From Arthrobacter sp. zg-Y1110 (GTDB lineage Bacteria; Actinomycetota; Actinomycetes; Actinomycetales; Micrococcaceae), in contig NZ_CP104272.1 of assembly GCF_025244865.1 (NCBI RefSeq), forward strand, positions 682,001 to 746,000: a stretch of 64,000 nucleotides of DNA, written 5' to 3'. Under the pieces are notes generated by a model. The model made no database searches and was not told where the DNA came from. It saw nothing but the letters and a program-made list of their open reading frames with translations. The position numbers and the translations under genes are program-made. Positions 25,574 through 33,377 of the stretch are shown in pieces (position 1 is the first letter of the stretch; each line of letters begins with the position of its first letter).

Positions 25574-28437
25574 TTTTCCTCCTGGAAGAAGCGGGAATAG
25601 TCGCTGAGGGCGGGGTCGTCCTTGAGCCGCTCCCAGGTGTGCCGCACTCCGGCGGCGCCCATCAGGGTGGTGTGGTTGGTGTACCGGTCCGATTCGGGCC
25701 GGGGCGGGAAGATCCCGGCCTGCAGCGCCGCCATGACCAGTCCGGCGTCCTCGCGGAGCCGGGTTTCGACGTCGGCCCCCACTTCATAGCCGACGCGTTC
25801 GTACTTCCCGTCGGCGGTGATGAACCGGTATTCGGCGCGGACCTCCGCGCCGGGATCGGTGGAGAACCGCCGGGCGAATAGGCCGTAGACCGGCAGCTGG
25901 AACCGGGTGCCGCCTGCGGTGGGATCCTCGCGGGTCAGCTTCTTGTACTTGTCCGCCTTGCCGGTCTTGTAGTCAATGACAAGCACCTGACCGCTGGAAT
26001 GCCGGTCCACGCGGTCCACCTTGCCTCTAAAGCGGACGATGCTGCCGTTGGGCAGGTCCAGTTCCACTGACGGTTCGCCGTCCTCGGCGCCGAACTCGGC
26101 TTCCACCGAGAGGTGCTGCCAGCCGTTCTCGCGTGCCTGCTGGTCCGAATCATGGACCTTTTGGAGGTCGGTGCGGATCCGGGATTTGTCCCGGTCCCAG
26201 GTGTGCAGCAGCCAGGCAGGATTGATGGTGGACTCGAAAGCGGCTTCGGCAATTTCCAGCAGCCGCTCGGAAGACACCGTCTGGCTGCCGTCGGTCAGGC
26301 CGCGGACGTAGTCCTCGAGCACCTTGTGCATCAGGTTGCCGCGCTGCAGGTTGCTGATCTGGACCTCGAGGGTCACATCCTCAAACAGTTCGGCACGCAG
26401 GACACGGTGCAGGAAGTAGGCCAGCGGACTGATGACCCAGTCCTCAAGGTTGGTGGGCGAGATGGCCCGCTGCGGATCGATGATTGGTCCGGAGACACCG
26501 GTGAGGTTGCCGTTGAAACGGGAGAAGGTCCCGTTCCGGCGGTCGGTCCGGACTTCGGACACGTTGGCCAGCACGGCGTCGCCGGTCAGGGACCCGGTGC
26601 TCAGGAGCCGGCGGACGCGCCATTCCTGCCCCGTGGCGGCCACACCCGTGGGGGAGCCGTGCATCAGGCCGTGCGCGAAGGACGGCAGATCCGTTACCGT
26701 GGTGCCGCCCAGCCAACGCGAGGCCTGGAGGGTTCCGCCGGCGCGCAGGTTGCCGCGGGGAAACAGGATGGTGCGGTCGGTACCGGTGGCGAGCAGCTGC
26801 CGGAACTGTTCCCTCCGGGCGGAGGAGCGTTCGTGGATGGTAGGCAGCTTCACCGCCAGCAGATGGCCGGCACTGTCGGGAAGCAGCGGGTTCTCCCGGA
26901 TACGGGCGGGAGCGAGTCCGTCCGCCGCACCGGTAATGAAGACGACGTCGAGATCCCGGCCCACGCCGTCGTCGTACGATCCCAGGACCACCCCGGTGCC
27001 GCTGCTGCCGGTGGAGAAGCGGCGGGCATCGATGCCCTGGGCGACGGCGGCGTGTACCGCCGCAGCGGAGGGTGCCGGCGCGATCCCGTGCAGCAGCCCG
27101 AGGTCGCGGAGCACCTCCTCGAGGGCTTCGCGGGCCTTGGCCAGCTCCGGGCGTTCCGTCTCGGACCGGGGACCCAGGAACTCCGTGACGAACTCCGCCA
27201 GGGTCCCGGCGGCCTCCGTCCAGGTGCGGGCGGTGAAGACCTCGGCCAGCCGTTCGCCCAGGACTCCGACGAAGCCGGTGAACTGCGCGTAGGCCTGCTG
27301 GCGTTTTTGCTCTGCCTCGGTTGGTTCGCGGGTTTCGTCCGCTTCCTCCTGCTCGGCCGGGGGAGAGGCATGCAGCCGCTCGCAGACGGCGCTGCTGGGC
27401 AGGTTTTCCTCGCGCCAGTGCAGGACGCCCTGTGACATCACGTCCAGGATGACCCGGACATCGGGGTTCGCCGGATCCAGGTGAAGCAGGTTGGCCAGCC
27501 CACGGGCCAGCCCGGTATCAGCCAGTGCGAGTGCGGACGGGCCGGCAAAGCTGATGCCGGCTTCGTCGAAGCGTTGGGCCAGCAGGGCGCGGTACGGTTC
27601 CGCGGCGGAATAGAAAACTCCGATGCGGTGACCCGATGTGCCTGTTCGAAGCTTTTCGATGACCAGGCGGACGACGGCGCGTGCCTCGTCGTCGGCGTCG
27701 GATGCGCTGAGGATCTGCTCGCCCGGGGCGGGGGAGCACATGGCGGTGAGGTACGTGGTTCCTGCCTGCTGCTCCAGCGCGGCACGGAAGGCTGCGGCGG
27801 ACGGGTCCTGCTCGTCGGCGAGCTGGAAACCGATCACGGGGCCCAAAAGTTTGCCGATCCGCGGCGTCTGCAGTGCGGCGGCGGCAGCGGAGTAGAGGTC
27901 AAGGCTGGTGTACCAACTGTCCCCGAGGATCCCGGCGGCGGCCCGGTGGACGCGGGCAACCTCACACACCAAGGGTGACAGGCCAGTCAGGTCGTCGGGG
28001 CAGGCTGCGTCCAGGGATGCGGAGGTGGCGGCGATGGCTCGTGCTGTGGCCGGCTGGTCTGCGACTTCGGTAAACAGTCCGGGTGTGTCGGCGAGCACGG
28101 CGGTGACGGCACCTTCGCGGACCATCGCCGGGAGCGGCGCGCGGCAGGCCAGCTGCCCGTCGGTGGCGGCGAGTTCCTCGGCCAGATCGGCCAAGGTGGT
28201 GGTGCGGACGGCGGCGCTGCCGCGGCCGTCGTTGAGGATCCTGCCCAGGTAGTGGGACAGGTCCTGTGCGGCTACCCGGCTGGGCGCCAGGACGGTCACC
28301 GGCTGCAGCGGTTTGCCCTGCTGAGCCTTGGTAACGGCCTCGGCCAGGGCCTGCAGTGCTTCCGGTGTGCTGGTGTAAGTCTGCGTGGACGAATGCTCCT
28401 CCAGTGCAGCGCTAGTACTCAATGAATGCGTACTCAA
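25570..28437 (-). CDS. AddB-like PD-(D/E)xK nuclease subunit
   Basis: A 955-residue partner of the AddA-like helicase. The N-terminal part resembles an inactivated SF1 helicase: the region expected to hold the P-loop reads VLAPSRVAAQDLSHYLGR, with no Walker A. The C-terminus (about 740-900) has a RecB-type nuclease: KVDRVDRHSSGQVLVIDYKTGK, followed by TRFQLPVYGLFARRF. No obvious four-cysteine iron-sulfur motif flanks the nuclease, unlike Bacillus AddB. The start taken is TTG 28437 with GGGGGAG just upstream; a second TTG lies 15 nt inside. The last four bases overlap the helicase gene, so the two are one translational unit. Confidence 0.85.
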   Translation of the reverse strand: MSTHSLSTSAALEEHSSTQTYTSTPEALQALAEAVTKAQQGKPLQPVTVLAPSRVAAQDLSHYLGRILNDGRGSAAVRTTTLADLAEELAATDGQLACRAPLPAMVREGAVTAVLADTPGLFTEVADQPATARAIAATSASLDAACPDDLTGLSPLVCEVARVHRAAAGILGDSWYTSLDLYSAAAAALQTPRIGKLLGPVIGFQLADEQDPSAAAFRAALEQQAGTTYLTAMCSPAPGEQILSASDADDEARAVVRLVIEKLRTGTSGHRIGVFYSAAEPYRALLAQRFDEAGISFAGPSALALADTGLARGLANLLHLDPANPDVRVILDVMSQGVLHWREENLPSSAVCERLHASPPAEQEEADETREPTEAEQKRQQAYAQFTGFVGVLGERLAEVFTARTWTEAAGTLAEFVTEFLGPRSETERPELAKAREALEEVLRDLGLLHGIAPAPSAAAVHAAVAQGIDARRFSTGSSGTGVVLGSYDDGVGRDLDVVFITGAADGLAPARIRENPLLPDSAGHLLAVKLPTIHERSSARREQFRQLLATGTDRTILFPRGNLRAGGTLQASRWLGGTTVTDLPSFAHGLMHGSPTGVAATGQEWRVRRLLSTGSLTGDAVLANVSEVRTDRRNGTFSRFNGNLTGVSGPIIDPQRAISPTNLEDWVISPLAYFLHRVLRAELFEDVTLEVQISNLQRGNLMHKVLEDYVRGLTDGSQTVSSERLLEIAEAAFESTINPAWLLHTWDRDKSRIRTDLQKVHDSDQQARENGWQHLSVEAEFGAEDGEPSVELDLPNGSIVRFRGKVDRVDRHSSGQVLVIDYKTGKADKYKKLTREDPTAGGTRFQLPVYGLFARRFSTDPGAEVRAEYRFITADGKYERVGYEVGADVETRLREDAGLVMAALQAGIFPPRPESDRYTNHTTLMGAAGVRHTWERLKDDPALSDYSRFFQEEK

Positions 28438-28520
28438 TTAACTCCCCCTTGTTATTAAGTGTTCTTCAACCTAGCAGTAGGTGCTGATGTCTTAGCGGCG
28501 GCTTGCACGGGGCTGGAGAA

Positions 28521-29777
28521 TTACCATTCCCAGCCGCAGCCATTGTTCATGCAGTGCCATGTTCTGGGGTCGTCAGAAATAACCATGCAGCCTGCCGACC
28601 AGACCTTGGGTTCAGGGTTATCCGGGTCGGGCGTCCATAGGCCGCGGACGATGCGCCATGCCTCGTGGGAACATCTAGGACACGTCGCGGTGTCATCTTT
28701 CGGTTCGGCAGAAGTTTCGGGCTGGCTATGTTCCGAGGCAGAGTGGGCGTTACTCTCGCTTTGCGCAAACCGAAGAGCGGCGGTCCAGTTACGGAAATAG
28801 TTGCGAATGCTCGATGAAGACGGATACTCCCGACCCACCGCGTTCATAGCGGCGGACCATTCTGTGTATTTGTCATGGCTGGGATGCAAACCCGCCTGGT
28901 TCATGTCACTGACGAAATCGCGAATAGCCTTCTCGTAGAGAGCTTCAGAGAATTTGACCAGCCCCGGCGGCCGTCCCGTTTTGGAGGCGGCCAGACCTAT
29001 GGATTCCAGAGCGGCATTCCAATACGTGTACCTCCCCATGACGGTTTGCCGGGTCGGCGGCCAAGGTGACGCGCCCTGGCGGGATTCCCAACCGAGAGCC
29101 GGGACAAGTTCATCGCGTAGTTCGTCATAGCGCGAACCGGTAATTGTCGTTTCTGGATGCTCGGCGATGTGGCGCTTGGCAGCGCCAATGATTCCGAGAA
29201 TGGTTGCGATGTCTTCTTCCGTTGCCGTACCTTGCTGGAGGACAGCGACCAGTTCTGTCATCATGTCGAGGCCCAGATTGGCTGCTGCAAAGTGCGGGTC
29301 CGGAGCCAGACCCAGCTCGGCCCCCACAAGGTAATACAGGCCCGCTTCAACAACGGCTTTGGAGAATATGTCCTGAGCCCGGGTATCAAACCGGATACTG
29401 GAATCCCGAAGGGTCGACTCGGCCAAGTCCTTGTCCATCTCCGGAAAAAGGATCGACAGTCTCAGGACCGTTTCCGTGCGGGTCGATCCGGTTGCAGCGG
29501 CAGTCCGCGCCACTGCTCCGTATGATTCCATGAAGGATTGGGAGGCGGCTTTGGTTTCCGCTTCCCGTTTTTCCAACCGGCGTTTCCGGGATTCGGCCGC
29601 CATGCTGCCACCTACCTTGCTGACGATTTGCCGGACTCGCTCCCGCGTAACCCCGTAGTCGGCGCCGATGGCTTCGAGGGTTTCCCCCTCGATGTACCTC
29701 TGCACCATGGCCGCGTCTCGTTCCTGGGCGGTAGGGCGTGAGGGACTGGGTGAAGTTGTCTGTGATGTCTGGGTCAT
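28521..29777 (-). CDS. Sigma-region-4-like HTH / homing-endonuclease-repeat / zinc-ribbon protein
   Basis: A 418-residue modular protein. Residues about 28-56 match sigma-70 region 4.2 (LEAIGADYGVTRERVRQI), followed by a charged helix. Two repeats of the homing-endonuclease-associated type lie at about 235-262 (PTRQTVMGRYTYWNAALESI) and 325-348 (PSSSSIRNYFRNWTAALRFA); such repeats bind DNA. The C-terminus has a zinc-ribbon pair, CPRCSHEAW and, 35 residues later, CMNNGC. No catalytic motif is present, so it is probably a DNA-binding regulator or targeting factor. GGGGGA precedes the ATG. It sits between the RNase H gene (38 bp upstream) and the AddAB-like pair (83 bp downstream) on one strand. 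Confidence 0.7.
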   Translation of the reverse strand: MTQTSQTTSPSPSRPTAQERDAAMVQRYIEGETLEAIGADYGVTRERVRQIVSKVGGSMAAESRKRRLEKREAETKAASQSFMESYGAVARTAAATGSTRTETVLRLSILFPEMDKDLAESTLRDSSIRFDTRAQDIFSKAVVEAGLYYLVGAELGLAPDPHFAAANLGLDMMTELVAVLQQGTATEEDIATILGIIGAAKRHIAEHPETTITGSRYDELRDELVPALGWESRQGASPWPPTRQTVMGRYTYWNAALESIGLAASKTGRPPGLVKFSEALYEKAIRDFVSDMNQAGLHPSHDKYTEWSAAMNAVGREYPSSSSIRNYFRNWTAALRFAQSESNAHSASEHSQPETSAEPKDDTATCPRCSHEAWRIVRGLWTPDPDNPEPKVWSAGCMVISDDPRTWHCMNNGCGWEW

Positions 29778-29815
29778 GGGATCCCCCTAATTCTTGACGT
29801 TGATGAGAAACGTGG

Positions 29816-30739
29816 TCAGGCTGCCAGCGCCATGCGGGAGCGCCGGATGTCGTTCAATACGTCCTGGTGGGCCAACGCTGTGAGGCGCTGTACCTCATCG
29901 AAGCTGAGATCGGCCTCGCGGGACCTTCGGGCAAGCACGGCCAAGCGGTCGGCCGCCATGTTGTGCGGGTCGCCGCTGTGGCCTTTGACCCACAGGAAGC
30001 GCACCTGGGCGTCGCGTGTGTATCCAAGGATGCGAGCTACTTCCTCGCGGCAAAAGCGGCTTGCCGACGGCGGTGCGAAACCTGGTTCCGTGAGCATGCG
30101 GAGGGCCAGCTGGCTGTCCGACCGAACAGTGATGGCGGTGCCGCCCTGCAAAGCCGATGAATAGACACCCCGGGCAGCCTGCAAGCCGAATCTGATTGAC
30201 CGTAGCTCGCCTTCGAGGATGCTGTCTCCTTCGGAGACCTTCTGCCCCGGTTTCACCCGTGCTTCCCCGCCGAAGTCCAGTACCCAGCCGTGCCCGAGCC
30301 AGGGAGAACACTTTCCGCGCGATGAATCGGTGGTGATGGTCAGTTGTGCGAACCAGCCGTTGATTTCCACGGCAACTGCCTCGTCCAGGGCAGTGATGGC
30401 GACGGCTGGAGGGTACTGGAAGCTGGCGGACACCCCCAGGGCCTGGAGGCTGGTTGCAGTGTTTTCGTCGTCGCAGTAGATCTCCTGGGTGCCAGCTTGG
30501 AGCTGGTAGTTCACTGCCTGGCGCACAGTGCCGTAAAGACTCGGCTGTCCGCCGGGACACGAAGGATTCCAAATCCCGGACTGAACTGCTGAAACCTGGC
30601 TGCCCTGTGTTCTGACAACAGCCCAGACCAGCAACCCGTGCTTCGGTGATACACGCACAGAGATACCGCTTCGGGCCGCAACGGTATCGGCGGCGGAAAT
30701 GAAGGGCCGAGCCGGGGCTACGGGTACGGGAAAACTCAT
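29816..30739 (-). CDS. RNase H-fold protein
   Basis: A 307-residue protein with an RNase HI domain in its C-terminal two-thirds. The catalytic set is complete by position: D138 (LTITTDSS), E178 (ILEGELRS), D208 (ITVRSDSQ), H254 and D264 (WVKGHSGDPHNMAADRL). It should cut the RNA strand of RNA-DNA hybrids or act as a related nuclease. The first 130 residues form a separate domain with no recognisable motif, possibly a degenerate copy of the same fold (GLLVWAVVRTQ...IYCDDENTATSLQALG). ATG 30739 is set by AGGAGGC. It heads the minus-strand set with the HTH/zinc-ribbon protein and AddAB-like genes. Housekeeping RNase HI would be shorter and unlinked to such genes. Confidence 0.78.
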   Translation of the reverse strand: MSFPVPVAPARPFISAADTVAARSGISVRVSPKHGLLVWAVVRTQGSQVSAVQSGIWNPSCPGGQPSLYGTVRQAVNYQLQAGTQEIYCDDENTATSLQALGVSASFQYPPAVAITALDEAVAVEINGWFAQLTITTDSSRGKCSPWLGHGWVLDFGGEARVKPGQKVSEGDSILEGELRSIRFGLQAARGVYSSALQGGTAITVRSDSQLALRMLTEPGFAPPSASRFCREEVARILGYTRDAQVRFLWVKGHSGDPHNMAADRLAVLARRSREADLSFDEVQRLTALAHQDVLNDIRRSRMALAA

Positions 30740-30831
30740 AACTGCCTCCTGATGCTGGGACGGAATTGCTGCGACACGGATCACAGTAGGTCCCGGCACT
30801 GACATTTTCAGAATGGAGGTGTCTAAACACT

Positions 30832-30861
30832 TTTTGTAACTTCGAAAACCTTTTGTAACTT
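30832..30861. promoter_or_regulatory. Direct repeats upstream of the RNase H gene
   Basis: TTTTGTAACTT occurs at 30832-30842 and again at 30851-30861, 19 bp apart (about two helical turns). They lie in an AT-rich stretch 90-120 bp upstream of the RNase H start, and a TATAAA on the minus strand is at about 30873-30878. The spacing suits binding of a dimer on one DNA face. The neighbouring sigma-4-like protein is a possible binder, by inference. Confidence 0.4.
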
Positions 30862-31028
30862 GACACGTTGCGTTTATAAGAACACGAATCCCGGCTTCAG
30901 CAGGCCGCGAGTAGCGATTGGATTCATCAGCTACCGCGCGGCTGTCAAAAACTGTCACCGCCTACCGATAACCTGAGCCGTGAGAGGCAGTCCTCATAGG
31001 TGAGGACCGCATATTGGTTGGGGAAGCT

Positions 31029-33377
31029 ATGTCAATAGAGTCGTTGGATCCGCGCCTGAACACGGCAGATGAAATCGTCATGGAGCAGGACTATTTCGAT
31101 CTCGCCGCAGCGTATCGGGAGGAATCGGTAGCAGGTCGCGGGGTCAGAGACTGGTCGGCAGGAACGGCCGCCGAACGCCGGGCGTTTGCCCGTTCCTTCG
31201 CGAACCAGACGGACATCGACCTGGGCGAGAACGTCGCTTTCGGCCGGATGGATTGTGAAGACGGCGAGGTGTATTACGTCGGCAAGCATCCCATCTTCGA
31301 TTCCGACAAGAACCTTTTAGTGATTAACTGGCAATCTCCGGCAGCGGCCGCTTACAACCAGGCGACGGCGCATGATTCGCAAGGACTGCTACGTAAACGC
31401 TCCTTTGATGCGGAGCGAAACCGGATCAAGACGTTTCAGGACACAGTTTTCAAAGAGCTCGCCCAGGCGGTTGCCGAACTTGAGCACTGGCAGGCTCCCG
31501 ATGACAACCTATTGATCGCCGCCCTGTCCGAGAAACGTAATGGCCAGATGGCGGATATCGTCCGTACCATTCAGGCGGCGCAGGACAAGATTGTCCGGAT
31601 GGACAAAGACCGCCTTTTGATCGTTCAGGGCGGCCCTGGCACGGGAAAGACGGCTGTTGCTTTGCACCGTGTCTCGTGGTTGCTCTTCAACTATCAGGAC
31701 GATCTCAGGCCGGGTGACGTGTTGGTGATCGGTCCCAACCCCACCTTCACTCGGTATATTAGACGAGTCCTGCCGGACCTGGGCGATAACGACGTCGTGC
31801 AGCAGGCCCTTCCCGAGATGCTCGCTCCCGGGACCGAGGTCCGAGCGATAGAAAGCCCCAATGTAGCGGCGTTGAAGGGCTCTGCTCTCATGGCGGATAT
31901 CATTGCCACCGGTTTGGTTGACCGAATCCGGGAACCGAAGGCGCCGGTGCGGATTCAGCAACGCTCCAGCGGACGGTTTATCTCTGTTCCTCCGGAAGAA
32001 GTTGTTGACCATATCCGGGCCCTTAAGGGTGAGATATATCTGGAAGGCCGCGCGAAGTTTAAGTCGTCACTGATAGAGCTGGCACAGGCTGAACATCTAC
32101 GGCACGCCTTCGCGCCTTTCAGGGATCCCAATCTTCTTGACCCTAAGAGTCTGGACTCTGCGGTCAATCAAATCTGGCCGCAGCTCAACCCCCAACAGTT
32201 CGTCCGTGAGCTCCTCGGGTCCAAGGAACGCTTGTTGCGAGCTTCAACCGGCACCGACCTGCGTGCCTCAGACATCGAGCTGCTGTACCGTCCAATGGCC
32301 TCGAATATTGCCGATGAGCCCTGGACAGTCGCAGATCTGGCTCTCATCGATGAAGCGGCAGAGGGCCTCAGAGGGGAACCCGACCTATTTGGCCACATCG
32401 TAGTCGACGAGGCACAGGATCTCTCGGAGATGGAACTTATGGCGATCCGGCGCCGGTCCCGACACGGGTCGATGACCGTCGTTGGCGACATCGCCCAATC
32501 CACCGGTCCAAGCGCAATGGAGAACTGGGACCGGGTCAAAGAAATGCTTGTTTCGAGCCTGCCCTGCAGCCTCGAGGAGCTGGAACACGGCTACCGAGTT
32601 CCCCGAGAAGTCTTTGCCCTTGCCACGCCAGTCCTCGCCGTGGCGGCACCGCATGTCACGCCTCCTCTGGTGACCAGGTCCGCCAACGCGAAGCCGGAGT
32701 TCTCGGAAGTCGACGAGGACGATCTCGCAAGCGAGGTGGCCGACATCGTGGTTCACCACAGTGGACGCGGCCGGTTTGTCGGTGTCATCGCCGTCCCCGA
32801 GCTCTGGGACGACATCCGGGCTGCGTTCCGATCCGAAGAGATTCAATGGAGCGAATCAACGTCCGGCGGGTTGAGCAATGCCATCAACCTGGTGACGCCG
32901 GAAGCATCCAAGGGACTTGAGTTCGACGCCGTCATTGTGGTGGACCCACAGCGGATTGTGGACAAGCCCCACGGAGAACGCCTCCTGTATATAGCTCTGA
33001 CGAGAACGACCACCCGTTTGGACGTCGTGTACCCCCTCGGCTCGCTTCCTTCCATTATTGGTGGAGGTTCACCCAACCCTGCGGATACGAACCAGGACAC
33101 CGCGTTTTCAAACGATGGTGGCTTGGCTCCGGCCGCGTTGCCTGAGCCGGTTTCTTCGGTGCATGAAGTGGGCTCTTCATCAGAAGCACAGGGTTCCACC
33201 GCACCCGTAGCGACTCTGCTCGCAAATCCCATGGATGAACCTCTCGACGACTTCGATCGCCAAATGGTTGACGTCGTCGTACAGAACATCATCAACAGGA
33301 TGCTGTCCAAGGTGGCGGAGCCACTCCAACGGGCCGTTGTCCAGGAGTTGAACCGGTTGGTTGGGGAACAGAAATGA
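31029..33377 (+). CDS. HelD-like SF1 helicase
   Basis: A 782-residue SF1 helicase with the HelD layout. The N-terminus has a coiled segment (QDYFDLAAAYREES) and the HelD-type beta block VGKHPIFDSDKNLLVINWQSP at about 84-104. Walker A is GGPGTGKTAVALHR (201-214), motif II VVDEAQDLSEMEL near 460 and motif VI LLYIALTRTTTRLDVV near 655. HelD proteins bind RNA polymerase and recycle stalled complexes, but HelD-like helicases also appear in defence loci. ATG 31029 has GGGGAAG upstream. A 7-bp inverted repeat (30990-31007) precedes it. The stop overlaps the next gene by 4 nt, so it is coupled to the PLD-helicase and is not an isolated housekeeping HelD. Confidence 0.82.
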   Translation: MSIESLDPRLNTADEIVMEQDYFDLAAAYREESVAGRGVRDWSAGTAAERRAFARSFANQTDIDLGENVAFGRMDCEDGEVYYVGKHPIFDSDKNLLVINWQSPAAAAYNQATAHDSQGLLRKRSFDAERNRIKTFQDTVFKELAQAVAELEHWQAPDDNLLIAALSEKRNGQMADIVRTIQAAQDKIVRMDKDRLLIVQGGPGTGKTAVALHRVSWLLFNYQDDLRPGDVLVIGPNPTFTRYIRRVLPDLGDNDVVQQALPEMLAPGTEVRAIESPNVAALKGSALMADIIATGLVDRIREPKAPVRIQQRSSGRFISVPPEEVVDHIRALKGEIYLEGRAKFKSSLIELAQAEHLRHAFAPFRDPNLLDPKSLDSAVNQIWPQLNPQQFVRELLGSKERLLRASTGTDLRASDIELLYRPMASNIADEPWTVADLALIDEAAEGLRGEPDLFGHIVVDEAQDLSEMELMAIRRRSRHGSMTVVGDIAQSTGPSAMENWDRVKEMLVSSLPCSLEELEHGYRVPREVFALATPVLAVAAPHVTPPLVTRSANAKPEFSEVDEDDLASEVADIVVHHSGRGRFVGVIAVPELWDDIRAAFRSEEIQWSESTSGGLSNAINLVTPEASKGLEFDAVIVVDPQRIVDKPHGERLLYIALTRTTTRLDVVYPLGSLPSIIGGGSPNPADTNQDTAFSNDGGLAPAALPEPVSSVHEVGSSSEAQGSTAPVATLLANPMDEPLDDFDRQMVDVVVQNIINRMLSKVAEPLQRAVVQELNRLVGEQK

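Noticed and set aside
23633..25600. 655-codon open frame on the plus strand
   Set aside because: It is a mirror frame of the AddA-like gene, whose motifs are all intact. No family is recognisable in the antisense translation.
26113..27435. 440-codon open frame on the plus strand
   Set aside because: Antisense to the AddB-like gene; Gly/Gln/Val-rich and without a start signal.
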